Origin: Margaritifera margaritifera
Taxonomy: Eukaryota; Mollusca; Bivalvia; Unionida; Margaritiferidae
NCBI GenBank assembly: GCA_029931535.1
Contig: JAQPZY010001471.1
Location: forward strand, 1,882,001-1,946,000
Length of the DNA: 64,000 nt
Direction: 5' to 3'
A program made the translations under genes and the position numbers. Below are positions 1 through 12,801 of this stretch, one piece after another. The notes under the pieces were generated by a model. The model saw only the letters and a program-made list of their open reading frames with translations. It made no database searches and was not told the DNA's origin. Position 1 is the stretch's first letter, and every line of letters starts with the position of its first letter.

Positions 1-359
1 CATGACCAGGATTTAGGAATTATCATTGAATTATATTTTATCGCCACAAGACAGTATATAGCTCTAGTGTTATGTAAGACGGCGTTGGATGATATAATGG
101 TTGCTATCAAAAGTTATTGAAGCTTATTGGTACAGTTACTCGTAAGATTGCTAAGTATATATTGTACAGTTTTTCATTATTATCTCATCAGTTTTGTTAC
201 AATTAAAGAACATTAAGTTCACATTGTTCCTTAAACAATGTAAAATGAGTAATTTGTGACAAAATTTAGATTTAGAAATTAGGTTAAATATGTCATGAAA
301 AAGGAGTCTTAAAAACAGAATCATGTGGTCATAAAACATTATGATTCAATTATTTTGGA
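1..359. other. Unique AT-rich DNA, no gene seen
   Basis: No recognisable coding, RNA or repeat feature. The short minus-strand ORF here has no family resemblance and typical AT-rich composition. Confidence 0.5.
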
Positions 360-1020
360 AGTCCAGGAGAGGGATATGCTGGTGATTCAGGGTGTATTAT
401 ACTGTAGGGAGATGCTGGTGATTCAGGGTGTATTATACGGTAGGGAGATGCCGGTGATAAAGGGTGTATTATACGGTAGGGATATGCTGGTGATTCAGGG
501 TGTATTATACGGTAGGGAGATGCTGGTGATTCAGGGTGTATTATACGGTAGGGTGATGCCGGTGATTCAGGGTGTATTATACTGTAGGGAGATGCTGGTG
601 ATTCAGGGTGTATTATACGGTAGGGAGATGCTGGTGATTCAGGGTGTATTATACAGTAGGGATATGCTGGTGATTCAGGGTGTATTATACGGTAGGGATA
701 TGCTGGTGATTCAGGGTGTAATCATACTGTAGGAATATGCTGGTGATTCAGGGTGTATTATACGGTAGGGATATGCTGGTGATTCAGGGTGTATTATACG
801 GTAGGGAGATGCTGGTGATTCAGGGTGTATTATACCGTAGGGATATGCTGGTGATTCAGGGTGTATTATACGGTAGGGATATGCTGGTGATTCAGGGTGT
901 ATTATACGGTAGGGAGATGCTGGTGATTCAGGGTGTATTATACGGTAGGGAGATGCTGGTGATAAAGGGTGTATTATACGGTAGGGAGATGCTGGTGATA
1001 AAGGGTGTATTATACGGTAC
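360..1020. repeat. 36-bp minisatellite, about 18 copies
   Basis: A tandem array whose unit contains GATGCTGGTGATTCAGGGTG followed by TATTATACGGTAGG. Copies differ by a few substitutions (GGGAGATG or GGGATATG; ATTCAG or ATAAAG). Because 36 is a multiple of three and the unit lacks stops, both strands read open: the plus strand gives a 12-residue MLVIQGVLYGRE-type repeat. One unit near 721-735 carries a 1-bp insertion that shifts the frame. No promoter, splice site or unique flanking coding sequence supports a real protein, so this is best read as noncoding satellite DNA. Confidence 0.95.
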
Positions 1021-1604
1021 AATAAGCAACAAGAAGAAGAAGAACGAAAAAACATGCGCAAAATAATAACCTCATGTGAATTGCAAATACTTATATACTA
1101 GTCGTAAAAAAATATCAAATGCAAGAAAAGAATTTAAAACATATGATGCAAATATCATCAATCGCCAACTAGTAAAAGTGATTTAACAATGGCAAAAAAT
1201 CACAATATATAAAAATATAAAAGACTAGAAACACAATTTTAGAAGTCGTGCAGTCCTTCGTATTTTCTTAATCTTCGACTAATCTTTACATGATCATAAA
1301 AACTGTGGATTTGTTAATTCTTAAAACATCAAATAGTGTCGCTTCTTTTCCAAGTAACTGTGTTAGTCCATCAACAGAGAGGAATTTGGATTCTATTACT
1401 TGACCAAGTTATTATTGCATCTTTTCTGGTGGTATTTTACCTAATTAATACATTATAATGTGATACCTAAAATATTTATTTCAATCAAAGAACAATGACA
1501 AACCCATATAACCCCTTAATAATTGCCAGAGTAGAGCACTTTGTTCCAGGTGGAAGGTTATATTGAATTTCAGCACTTTTTATCTTCCACTTAAATTATA
1601 CTCT
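1021..1604. other. Unique AT-rich DNA, nothing recognised
   Basis: Apart from a short purine-rich stretch after the minisatellite (about 1030-1055), no repeats, RNA genes or coding signals were seen. Confidence 0.5.
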
Positions 1605-1811
1605 TGTTCTGGAAGATGAGACGCGGTGGCTCAGTGGTTACCATGTAGGACTCACGACCGAAGGGTGCGGGTTCGAATTCTACCACCGGACCCGCCTGGT
1701 CAGCTACCGTGGTGTGTCCTTAGGCAAGGCACTTTACTTCAATTGCCTCGGCACTAAATAACCTACTTGTGTTGCTGTGCCGTAAAGCACCAAACCAAAT
1801 GTTCTGGAAGA
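1605..1811 (+). mobile_element. tRNA-derived SINE with 12-bp target duplication
   Basis: The element proper spans about 1617-1799. Its head carries a pol III A box (TGGCTCAGTGG at about 1628) and B box (GGGTTCGAATTC at about 1670) in tRNA-like spacing. The body follows, with a GTGTCCTTAGGCAAGGCACT stretch of a type seen in many animal SINEs. It ends in CACCAAACCAAA. Identical 12-mers TGTTCTGGAAGA at 1605-1616 and 1800-1811 flank it exactly, as expected of a target-site duplication made by LINE machinery. The intact duplication suggests a fairly young insertion. Assignment to a named SINE family is not possible from the sequence alone. Confidence 0.9.
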
Positions 1812-2335
1812 AGGTCCAAATGTTTCATATCACCTTTTTAAAACTGCTTTTGTTAGTTAGTTATAACGATATGATCCCTCCCCATATAGTCCCTGTTACA
1901 TTTTCCTATTCTGGACAAAATGTTATAAATCAGTAAATTACATTGTTTCTAAGAAAAGGAGAATAACAGATTCCAAATGTGACACTAACTTAATGTTCTC
2001 AAAAATATGCAAACAGCACTTTTGAACCCTTCAACCCCCACTTTAATAATCTAAGAAGCCATAAATATCCCAAATGAATGCGCTTTAAGTGCTTCACCAT
2101 ATCAACTCATGCATCTTTTATATGAAATAAGCGATGATGAGTTTTTTTCAGTTAATAGCGGATCCAGTGAATGCCAAAAAAGAAAAGAAAATACCAACTA
2201 TTTGCTAAAATGCGATCATTTGGGAAAGGATGTTAATATAATACACGTTAACAAATTTACATGTTCTGCCTACATCTTTACAACAAAATATTGTAATAAA
2301 ATTTCCAGGATTTCATGGGCTTGCGCTAGGGAACA
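1812..2335. other. Unique AT-rich DNA
   Basis: No recognisable feature. A plus-strand open frame begins at 2109 but only its distal part (see 2336-2425) resembles a known protein. Confidence 0.4.
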
Positions 2336-2425
2336 AACTTGTACTAGTTGCACACGATTATTTGCTGATGACTCATATTTGCATTACAGAAGCAGCTCAA
2401 TATTGAATGTACAACTTACGATGAA
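2336..2425 (+). pseudogene. LINE reverse transcriptase scrap (FADD motif)
   Basis: About 30 codons resemble the catalytic palm of a non-LTR reverse transcriptase: the FADD box lies at 2361-2372, followed by SYLHYRSSSILN. The same block occurs on the minus strand near 38.97-39.00 kb, where it follows a clear GVPQGSVL motif, which supports the assignment. Neither the upstream nor the downstream RT motifs are visible here, so this is a short fragment. A small direct repeat (ACGTTATGTCACAG and ACGTCATATCACAG) follows at 2432-2490. Confidence 0.55.
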
Positions 2426-2519
2426 TCCTGACGTTATGTCACAGTTTTTGTATCGACTTGTCCTCCTAACGTCATATCACAGCTTTTGTATCAAATATGG
2501 TGTATTTGAAATTTAATCT

Positions 2520-3812
<1,293 letters not shown>

Positions 3813-3945
3813 TATACATATTTTCTGACAGAATCGGTTTGTATTAGAGCAGAAAAAGGAGCTTACGGAGAGAGGTTTAGTGATGGTTACTTACCGAACT
3901 CCCACGGAGATGAAACTCATTTAATTTCCACCAATAACAATCAAT
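3813..3945 (+). repeat. Dispersed repeat copy 1, beside (TA)n
   Basis: The sequence after the microsatellite contains TTTTCTGACAGAAT, AGAGCAGAAAAAGGAG, GAGAGGTTTAG and GATGAAACTC. It aligns in the same order with 37030-37225 (TCTCTGACAGAAT, AAAGCAGAGGAGG, AAGAGATTTAG, GGTGAAACTC, AATCAATAGGTCC). The positions of the TA tract differ: before the block here, inside it there. This is probably one interspersed repeat family of unknown class. Confidence 0.6.
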
Positions 3946-3989
3946 ATGGCCAAACTCTTGGAATGAAATAGATACGGCCTAAGATATGG

Positions 3990-5271
3990 TACATCAGCTA
4001 TTAAAAGATATTACTTTTCTAGTCGACATACTGCCTGGCCGTCAGCATTAATGTATAGCCATACATCTATAGAGAAATATAAAGTTTGTATTCTTCTGTG
4101 ATAAGTATTACGGTTATGCAACCATTAAAAAAAGCAGCTCTAATCACTTTTCCAGCATCATCTTTTCCCGACAGACAATATCAACCAGAATTAAATGGAT
4201 TAAGTGTCATTCGTTTTAAAATGACAATGAAGTAACTTTTTCAACTTTAAGAATATAATTTATTTTCAAATTCCTTTTACCTTTCTTAACAGATATATTA
4301 CTCTTAACGCTCAAATGCAAATAAATAGAGGATATCTACGTTTTTGAGTAGATATACGGAAATAGTTCACGAGTGAGGTAAAAACATTGTATTGTCGCGA
4401 GTGTTTGCATCTCATAAGTGAAATATTTCCGTATATATTTTGTTTAAAGGCAAAAGCCGTCGATTTGCATGGATTGTCACTATTCTGTGTCAATGCGATA
4501 TAACAGCCACATTACTACAGCGATAGAAAGCAGTTCCTAAATTTTACAATACTATTGGGACAGCGACGTTTTACAAACTTAGCGTGTATATATCATGCTT
4601 CCGACTGTATTTTGCCAAAATAATGACTGTATTCGTACGATTGATAATGTTGGGGTGAGGTAACTAGAAACATAACAGAGCGGTTGTATCTGACAAACTT
4701 CAGAGCTTAATATCTTTAAACAAAAGATTTTAATGATTGTGAGTTTACATGTAAGGATTTTCGTTCTCCATTTTGTTTATTTCTACATACAAACGTAAAT
4801 TTGTGGGTGGCCTTGGCAAGCTTGCAGTCTAACTTGTAGCAGACGCTATATCGAATTTTCTTCTACCACTTAATTTCGGTTTGCAATCAACACTGATAAA
4901 CGCCTGATTTATCCATCGTTTTCAAACACGATTGTGATGCGAGTTAAAATTGCTACTTTAAAAAAAAATCTATATTTAATCACGAGTTGTTTTTTTTTTT
5001 TCTCTAAGAAATGTGTACCGTTTGTCGTAGAGTATTTCAGGAATACAATACTGTATGAGTGGCACTTAGCAATAGGTCATGGTAGTTCAGTCACTGACAT
5101 TTTCCATGATTGATATAGAAAACTAATTATAAAACAAAAATAATACTTGAAGTCTACTTTTTGCTTTTTGGAGTTCGTGTTTAGGCATTTCTTGATGGCA
5201 CCTCATTGATTGCATAAAGGTACACTAGAGGGCCTACAGTTGGCACATTTTAAGATCTGTAGATCCTGATG

Positions 5272-5273
<2 letters not shown>
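3990..5273. other. Unique DNA with one short inverted repeat
   Basis: No gene recognised. An 18-bp inverted repeat (TATACGGAAATAGTTCAC at 4353-4370 and its near complement at 4418-4435, one mismatch) encloses a 47-bp spacer. It could be a small hairpin or the remnant of a palindromic element. Confidence 0.45.

Positions 5274-5348
<75 letters not shown>
5274..5348. repeat. (GA)n microsatellite
   Basis: About 70 bp of nearly perfect GA dinucleotides. Confidence 0.97.
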
Positions 5349-8300
5349 CAGAAGAAGAAAAATGAAATAGGCCTAAATATGGAAATACGGGTCTGAATAA
5401 CATACATAAGGGCAGATATACTTCTTAAATGGAGAAAGAAAGTAGTTCCAAAAGTGGTATCGCCACTGTGGCGAAATCAATTTTCTTCCACTGATATATT
5501 TCAATATCTCATTACAAAATATATACTAAAATTAAATATCAGCTTACTGAAAAGTGTCATCGTTTCCCTCTATTGGTCCAAGTTTCGTCTTAGTACAGTT
5601 TAAAGTCACGAAATTCAACAGTAGGACTAATTATTCCATCAGGTTGGGAAGGTTTATAAATGTACCAAATATGTATGTATGTATGTATGCAACAAACTGA
5701 AAACGAATGGTGCGAAACTAGCTTTTAACTATCCTAAGTGTTTTCGACTCTCACTGAGTCTTTGTCAAAGGGAACTATTAAACAGGACAAGACAAACAAT
5801 AAACACAAAAGAAGGTGTTGAAATTACAACCGTTTACACGACTACATCTAATGGAAGTATTGTTTGAAAATGTTCGATGTCGCGGGTAATTGATTTCGAC
5901 TCAGGTTATAAAAATCGCATTCTAGTTGGTATTAACCTACAAAAGGAGGAACAGTAGCGCCATCAGTTTCATAATGTAAAGTGGTATAATCATAGATTAT
6001 ATCCCATATAAGTCTTTGTTTATGTAATGAGCGTAATGTCCGTAACAATAAAAATACCTTAAAAGAATTACAGAAAAAGTATTAATTATAGGTGAGTGAT
6101 AGATTAATGAGCAAAATGAATCAATTATTTATTTGAAAACATTGGTGCTGTCAACAGATGATGATTTTATTTGCGTGTGGGTGCCATTTTGGAGTCTTCT
6201 TGGTTTAAGCCGCTTGGTTAATGTTCTAGTAAGATTCCGTTTCTTCCCTGCTTTCAGAACTCCAGTTGCGGTTGTTAGCAATTGCAGTTAGTATTATATC
6301 ACTGAAAGTATGACCAGGGGAAAAGAAGTGATCTGGCTAGCCTCTTTGTCATCCAATCAGATTTGTGAAGAGTGATCCTTTTGCGCATATAGAGATAAAT
6401 AGATATGCAGGTAGAGTGACCATCTACAATCCAGAAAGGGATGAACGTTCCTACCTTTAACACTTTTCATTTTTTGGAAAAATATAATAAGATCTTCCTC
6501 CATCTGGTGCATCTTTACTTAACACTTGCTGTACATTTTTATATACCTTGAAAGTATTCGTTTATTTCTGATATGAATGACCAAGGTTTAAGCAAAGACA
6601 AAATACACTCATCAGGTTCTAACAGCACACAAAAAAGGAAATTTGTTCTAGTCATTGTCTGGTACATTTTGACTTTGCATCATTATAGTGCATTCTAGTC
6701 AACACTTGATGGAACGAAGCATTATTCACACTCGTCTGCTTTTTATATATTTTTAATTTCTTGGATTTTTAAAATATATTTTAAGGAAATAACAATTTCG
6801 GTTCCCTTGGATGATAGTTACAATTCATGGTCAATTGGAATGTGTAACGTTGTTTCCATTAAAGGAAAATAACGATGTATGACTCCCAAACATATAAGAT
6901 ACCAGTCTGCAATCGATGCTAGATTCTGTATAAGAATCACACACTTATTATTGAAAATAAAAGACCTTATAGTAAGTAAGCTTGCTTGGTGAGTAATAAG
7001 ACACAATTCTATTATAGGAATCTAGCAACACAGACGTAAGCACTTTCCTTCGAGTATTCCTTTATGGTTTTAAGTTGTACTATCAAGGTGGACATTTGTC
7101 ATCACCTGTTCGAGCTATTTGTATGTGTTTCATTTACAGAAAGAACTTATTGTATACATTGTATACTATTTGTAATGTCATACATTTGTACTCATAATAC
7201 TCTTATATTCTGTAACCACACATACTGGTTCGATGAGGCATATAAAACAAACAATTTCAGTTTTTTCCGATGGTTTATATTTACCAGTCGGACACAACAT
7301 AACTCAAAGACAGGTATACTGACATTGTTAATGTACTTTTGTTTGTAAAAAATGTCTTTGCCATACAAGAGAAGATTTATATTTCTTTCTTTGCACTTAT
7401 TTTCATTATGAAAATAGAACTGACCTAGTCCAAATTTCCTATTTAACATTAACCGTCTTTATCGGCATCTCCTACTTTTTATTACAAAAGCGCAATAATT
7501 GTGTGCTATTATTCCAAATATAACTTTAAAATAGAACAATAAAAACACATAGATGAAACTAGTGTTAACGTCAAAATGAACTTGTTTTTAATTTAAACAA
7601 GTATTCAATCTCTGGCTGTCTTATTATGCAGATGACTGGCTCTAATTTTTGTTTGAATTTAAAGGTTTAAATGTTGACGTTATCAGGGCCAAGAAAGCTA
7701 CTTACTTTGAGACAATTGCTAATACTTCAATCATTATAGCGTTATAGGGCATGTTGGTTAGTAAAGTTAGATGCTGGTAAAAAAATATAAAACACATCCG
7801 CAACTTTAACAAATTATTGGAGGCAGAACAATAATATACTGACACTAACAGGAATTTCTCAGGTAGTCAAATGCATTATGTTCTTTCTCAAGCTCTGTAA
7901 GTGCTTTTAGCAACTTTCTCCTGTTTTACCATTAGGCCAATCTTCGCTGGGAAACACGATTCCACCCTCAAAAACAACAAAGGTATTATTAACCTCTCTA
8001 CTAACAGTATTAAGTTTTCGGTTTCGACTTAAATATTACATTTATATCCTTTCCGAGTAGTCAACGAGTGACAGTGTGACAAACGTAAAACTACAAAGGT
8101 GATAACCTTGGATCTGTATTTCATATAAATTGGATTTGTATGAAAACAGCTTTTACAGCTGATGCGATCGAACCATTATCGTTAGAACCTCTGATTCTGA
8201 TTCGAAAGAAAGACCCAGAATGCATAACAGTGGCTCTTAACTTTAAGGCTGAGATAATTTGCTTTTAATCTATTTTAATTATTTATGAAAATATGCAACT

Positions 8301-9114
8301 CTTCAACGGTTGATGGTTACTTTCTTCTCTCAGCATCATTACCTTTAACTGGAATGAAGTTCTATGACGTGTAGTCGAGCTCATCTGTGTAACTAATTGT
8401 TCCAAAATTGTATTTGCGTTTTACTTCGCATTTATACTTCAGGTAAGGGTAATTTTATGATACATTAAATAATTGTAATCGCATTGGATCACATGATAGG
8501 GTAATTGAACACCACAATTAACGAGACGATATAGAATAATGTCATTGATTTAGAAATTTAATCGCACTTTTACGAGATAACAGACCAATAAACTAAAACT
8601 TCAATGAAAACCGCAGGTCATTACGTACAATTGATTTCTTAGCTGGAGCTGAAAGGTGTTGTAGCGGATATATTTGATTGTCAATTAATTTTAAAGTGGT
8701 CGAACCAAACTAGAGTTCATTCTGATATTCGATGGTTTTGTTAAAAAAAAAATCATGATTCTTTTTAGTGTCTGTGCGTGTGTGAACAGACAATTTACTT
8801 TGAGGATAATATTGATTTATCCAATCAGACTCAATGCATACATCTTTTGATCCGTGTCTCAACTCTCTAGCTTAAACCATATTTACTGCAAAGATTTGAA
8901 GGTATAGGAAGTGCATATTGTGAACAACACAGGACTTGGAAACAGGTGCATATCGCAAATCCATTTCCAAACAAAAGACCATACATTCACAAATTGGCAC
9001 ATTGGGGATACAATGTAGAATGCAAATCTTTCATTTGCTAACTAAACAATCCAGAATTAATTAATTAATCAACCAATTTACCTGCCAAATGTGTATCTAT
9101 CCACATCTCTCTCG
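5349..9114. other. 3.8 kb of unique AT-rich DNA, no gene recognised
   Basis: Contains only short ORFs (for example 5679-5867, 6818-7006 and 7064-7348) without family resemblance, plus a short TATG run at about 5670-5689. No SINE, LINE or RNA gene was seen. Confidence 0.45.

Positions 9115-9206
<92 letters not shown>
9115..9206. repeat. (TA)n microsatellite at the 5' edge of LINE element A
   Basis: About 90 bp of TA dinucleotides directly upstream of the LINE-derived sequence. A second TA tract lies at the other end of the same element. Confidence 0.95.
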
Positions 9207-9871
9207 CTCCTCAGGTCGGGCTACAGTAGACGGCACTACCTGTCACTGTTAACCCAGAGTGGACAGTTACACCTGACTCCCTCTGGAAATTCCTCTCTGG
9301 TGGATCAGGCGGCCAAGCAGATATGCTCATCCATCCGGCTGTGAATAAAGATGGCAAGAGCTGTGTGGACAGTACAGGACATCAGCTCAAGTGCAGTAGG
9401 ACCTGATGGCCGTCCACTACATCCAGGCTTGTCTTCAGACATCTCGACATTGTCGTGCCACTGGATTCAGACAGGTCAGGACGAGAGAGTGAGAGTGACT
9501 CTGCGCAACTTTCCCTCACTGAAGTCCAACTCATGCGCAAGTCAAGACATTGTTCGCCTCTCCCAGCAGATACCTTCAAATCCTGTGGCGATGGGCGAGC
9601 AGTAAATCAGCAGGTGTTGATACACTGGGAGCTGTAGCTACAAACCTGTACACAGGCGGCTCATTGCGTACGGTCGCTTTTCACTGGACCAATGCAGCAG
9701 TGGAACTCGGCAGCCCCTTCGGTGACTAAGCAGCCCATTTTAGGATCGCACTGCTCACCTCCATAGCACGAGGAAGGGGCTAGAAAATGTGCCCTAAACA
9801 TTATTCTGCTTCACCTTAACCCTCGTCAGCATTCTGCGGTTGATGGGGATCCCACCTTAGAAGGATGATCT

Positions 9872-10340
9872 AACAAGAAGACGACGCAATTCACCATCGG
9901 TGCCTGGAATGTGCGCAGACTAATGAGCAGTACATCAGCACCCACTATGACCAATCCAGATGAGATCATCAACAAATTTTATCAAAACCTGGAGCCTTTA
10001 AACGCAGAAGTACCGATGGCAGACAAGCTCATCATACTTGGTGACTTCAATGCTAGAGTTGACACAAATCACGTGACATAGCCAGGTGTCATTGGCAAAA
10101 ATGGCTTTGGCAAATGCAACAACAATGGACTCCTCCTACTGAGGAAATGCGCTGAAATCGACCTCCTAATCACCAACTCAGTCTTCCACCTGCCAAACGC
10201 TCCAAACACTGGCATATAATAGACTACATCATCGTCAGGAGAAGAGACATGCAGGATATCCGAGTGACGAGGGCCATGAGAAATACAGAATGTTGGATTA
10301 ACCATAGGCTCATAGTCTCCAAGCCCAATATCCAGATTCA
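9872..10340 (+). pseudogene. LINE A endonuclease domain, internally deleted
   Basis: Reading from 9872 gives KKTTQFTIGAWNVRRL, the start of an exonuclease-endonuclease-phosphatase (APE-like) domain that would nick target DNA for reverse transcription. Within about 12 codons it jumps to the late part of the domain, so roughly 100 or more residues are missing. GDFNA is present at 10040-10054. A TAG stop at 10079-10081 sits where related proteins have Trp, and a frame disruption follows near 10212. The SDH-type box reads INHRL at 10297-10311, with the catalytic Asp replaced by Asn. The domain cannot be functional. Confidence 0.85.
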
Positions 10341-11070
10341 GCATAGCAGACGACCACAGCGGAAATAAGTGCCCATAAAACTCAGTGTCTCCAAATTGAA
10401 ACAGGAGAATATGAAACAGACATTTGTCAAAAAGCTATGCAGCCAACTAGAAACAATTGACGCGTACTTCTAGAATGTCGAGAAAAAGTGGGCATCCTTC
10501 AGAGACATATCTGTACTCAACTGCATCCAAACCCTCGTTCCAACCACATGTAAACATCAAGATTAGTTTGATGAAAACGATCCTGCCATGCAGAGACTAC
10601 TGAATGAGAAACTGTTTATGAGATAGCACTTCATCAACATTAAGAGGACTGCCCAGTGCAAACTCAGAGAGTTGCAAGACTCATGGCTGAGCAACAAGGC
10701 AGATGAGATTCAGTCCTACGCAGCCAGTAAGGACATGAATAACTTCTTTGATACTCTGAAGACAATCTATGGGTCATCAGGAACATCTCCAATGCTGAGT
10801 GCTGACAGCACCACAGTGTTCGCTGACAAAGAATAGATACTACCAAGATGGACAGAACACTTCAACAACATCCTCAATCAACAATCATCTATCAGTGAAG
10901 AGGTAACTGACCGACAGCTCCAAGTGGAAATCAACATATCACTTGCTGATCCTCCAACGCTGATTGCAACTGAGAAAGCAATTGACCTGCTGTCAAATGT
11001 CAAAGCATCTGGAGCAGATGCTATACCAGCAGAGGTCTACAAAGCCGGAGGCTTGCACATGCCGCAGAAA
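10341..11070 (+). pseudogene. LINE A linker between endonuclease and RT
   Basis: This stretch joins the endonuclease to the reverse transcriptase. It reads in the same frame as the end of the endonuclease, interrupted by several stops. Recognisable blocks include LRELQDSWLSNKADEIQSYA and SGADAIPAEVYKAGG, the latter just before RT motif 1. The frame is lost at about 11070, where a 1-bp change turns KLTELF into KLD followed by a stop. Confidence 0.75.
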
Positions 11071-11700
11071 CTTGACTGAACTCTTCCAGTCAATGTGGAT
11101 TCAGGAAACTATATCAAAGGAGTACAAAGATGCATCCATTGTCCACTTATACAAGCGGAAAGGCAACATTCAATCCTGCGACAACCATCGGGGCATCTCC
11201 TTGCTGTTGATAGCCGGCAAAATTCTCGCCAGAATTCTTCTGAATCGCCTTGTGTATCACATTTATCAAAGGCTACTGCCTGAAAATCAGTGTGGCTTCA
11301 GGAAAGGACGAAGGACCACATACATGGTATTTGCAACTCCAGAAGAAATGCCAGGAACAGAACTTCGACCTGTACACGAGATTCGTGAACCTGACAAAAG
11401 CCTTTGACAGAGTCAGTCGCGGGGGCCTCTGGAAGATCATGACACAAGTTGGTTGTCCAGAGAAATTCATCGTAATGGTCCTGCAATACCATGATGGCAT
11501 GCTTGCTTGTGTCATGGAAGACGGTGAGTCATCTTAACCATTCCCAGTCACCAATGGAGTCAATCAAGGATGTGTGTTGGTCCCAACCCTCTTCAGTATG
11601 ATGTTATCTGCCATGCTTACTGATGCCTTCTGTGACTACGACACTGGGATTGATATCAGATACCGGACTGATGGCAAGTCTTCAATCTGAGGAGACAACG
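11071..11700 (+). pseudogene. LINE A reverse transcriptase, fingers and palm
   Basis: Frame 2 carries ASIVHLYKRKGN, CDNHRGISLL and ENQCGFRKGR (11135-11310), the classic LINE RT motifs 1 to 3. A frameshift near 11330 moves to frame 3, giving DLYTRFVNLTKAFDRVSRGG. The first catalytic Asp of motif A (usually FVDLTKAFD) is Asn here. VNQGCVLVPTLFSMML (motif B) follows at about 11555-11600 after an in-frame stop near 11537. Together these lesions show a long-inactive copy. Confidence 0.85.
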
Positions 11701-11722
11701 GGTAAGGACGAAGTTACAGGAG

Positions 11723-12659
11723 GTGACTGTTCATGATCTCCTATTTGCTGACGGCTGTTCCCTGAATGCAAAATCTGAGTCTGACATGCAACAGAATATA
11801 GATCATTTCTCTTCATCTTGTGACAATATCGGCCTCACAATCAGTATACAAAAGACAGAGGTGATGCGTCAACCTGCACTACCAGGAAAGCCTTACGTAG
11901 AGCCTTCAATCACAGTAAATGGTCAAACCCTCCAGGAAGTGGACAAATTCACCTATCTTGACAGTACACTGTCACGTGCAGTCCACATCGATGATAAAAC
12001 CAACGCCATAATTGCTAAAGCAAGTGTGGCCTTTGGCAGACTACGCGCAAATGCGTCGGAGCGCAGAGGCATCAGTCTGCAAACAACACGTAAGGTATAC
12101 AAAGCCATTATGTTGCCGACCCTGCTGTATGCATGCGAAACATGGACGGTCTACAGACGCCATGTCAAGAAGCTGAACCATTTTCACATGGGTTGCCTGA
12201 GGAAACTGATGAGGATAAGATGGCTGGACCAGGTCCCAGACACTGAAGTTTTCACACCGGTAGGTTTTCCAAGCATTCACACTCTGCTTATGAAAGTACA
12301 GATGAAATGGGCAGGCCACGTCACCTGGATGTCAGAAGAACGACTACCAAAGAAGATCTTTTACGGCGAGCTGAAGGGGGGAAAGCAATCTCAGGGGGGT
12401 CAGAAGAAGCGCTTCAAAGATTCCCTCAGGTCATCCTTGAAACACTTCAACATTGACCCTGAGTCTCGCACAGGATCGCACCACTTGGCACAGTCTCATC
12501 CATACTGGAGCTACAGACTTTGAACTGAGGAGAACTGCAGAGGCAGTGCAGAAGCGTGAGAAACGTCAATCTCAGAACTGTGCAGTACTTCCTCTATTGA
12601 TCAAGCAAATCCAAGCGGCATCTCCCGTCCAGTGTGCTACAGACATTTCAGAGAATTAA
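11723..12659 (+). pseudogene. LINE A RT catalytic box and C-terminal domain
   Basis: The longest intact segment (about 266 codons to 12523) starts within the palm. The catalytic box reads FADG at 11744-11755 instead of [FY]ADD, so the second Asp is lost. The thumb and C-terminal region follow, with VDKFTYLDSTLS, LLYACETWTVYRRH and LPKKIFYGELKGGKQSQGG. A frameshift at about 12490 moves to frame 3 (HSLIHTGATDFELRRTAEA), ending at the stop at 12657-12659. Related proteins usually end in a C2H2-like zinc finger. Only a trace (SPVQCATDISEN) remains here. Confidence 0.88.
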
Positions 12660-12723
12660 TACTCACATAAACCAAACCAGTTAGTGATGTCATGGTCATC
12701 TTCGAAATAAAAGGACGAACAAC

Positions 12724-12726
<3 letters not shown>

Positions 12727-12792
<66 letters not shown>
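12727..12792. repeat. (TA)n microsatellite at the 3' edge of LINE A
   Basis: About 66 bp of AT dinucleotides immediately after the LINE 3' end (AAAGGACGAACAACATA). Confidence 0.95.

Positions 12793-12801
<9 letters not shown>

Larger units (their letters stand above)
9210..12720 (+). mobile_element. Decayed non-LTR retrotransposon (LINE element A)
   Basis: A 3.5-kb element with visibly higher GC than its flanks. Order: a 5' leader (about 9210-9870), an apurinic-type endonuclease domain beginning TIGAWNVRRL, a linker, reverse transcriptase, and a C-terminal domain. The protein is of the RTE-like type often mislabelled craniofacial development protein 2 in animal genomes. Clade assignment is inference. 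The copy is dead: an internal deletion in the endonuclease, several in-frame stops, frameshifts near 11070, 11330, 11690 and 12490, and altered catalytic residues. It is bracketed by (TA)n tracts at 9115-9206 and 12727-12792, which suggests insertion into, or 3' priming at, a TA microsatellite. Confidence 0.92.

Noticed and set aside
711..1061. Minus-strand RIIHPESPAYPY repeat protein
   Set aside because: Antisense reading of the 36-bp minisatellite with no supporting context.
1617..1690. Functional tRNA gene
   Set aside because: A and B boxes are present but the cloverleaf is imperfect and the sequence continues into a SINE body with a target duplication.
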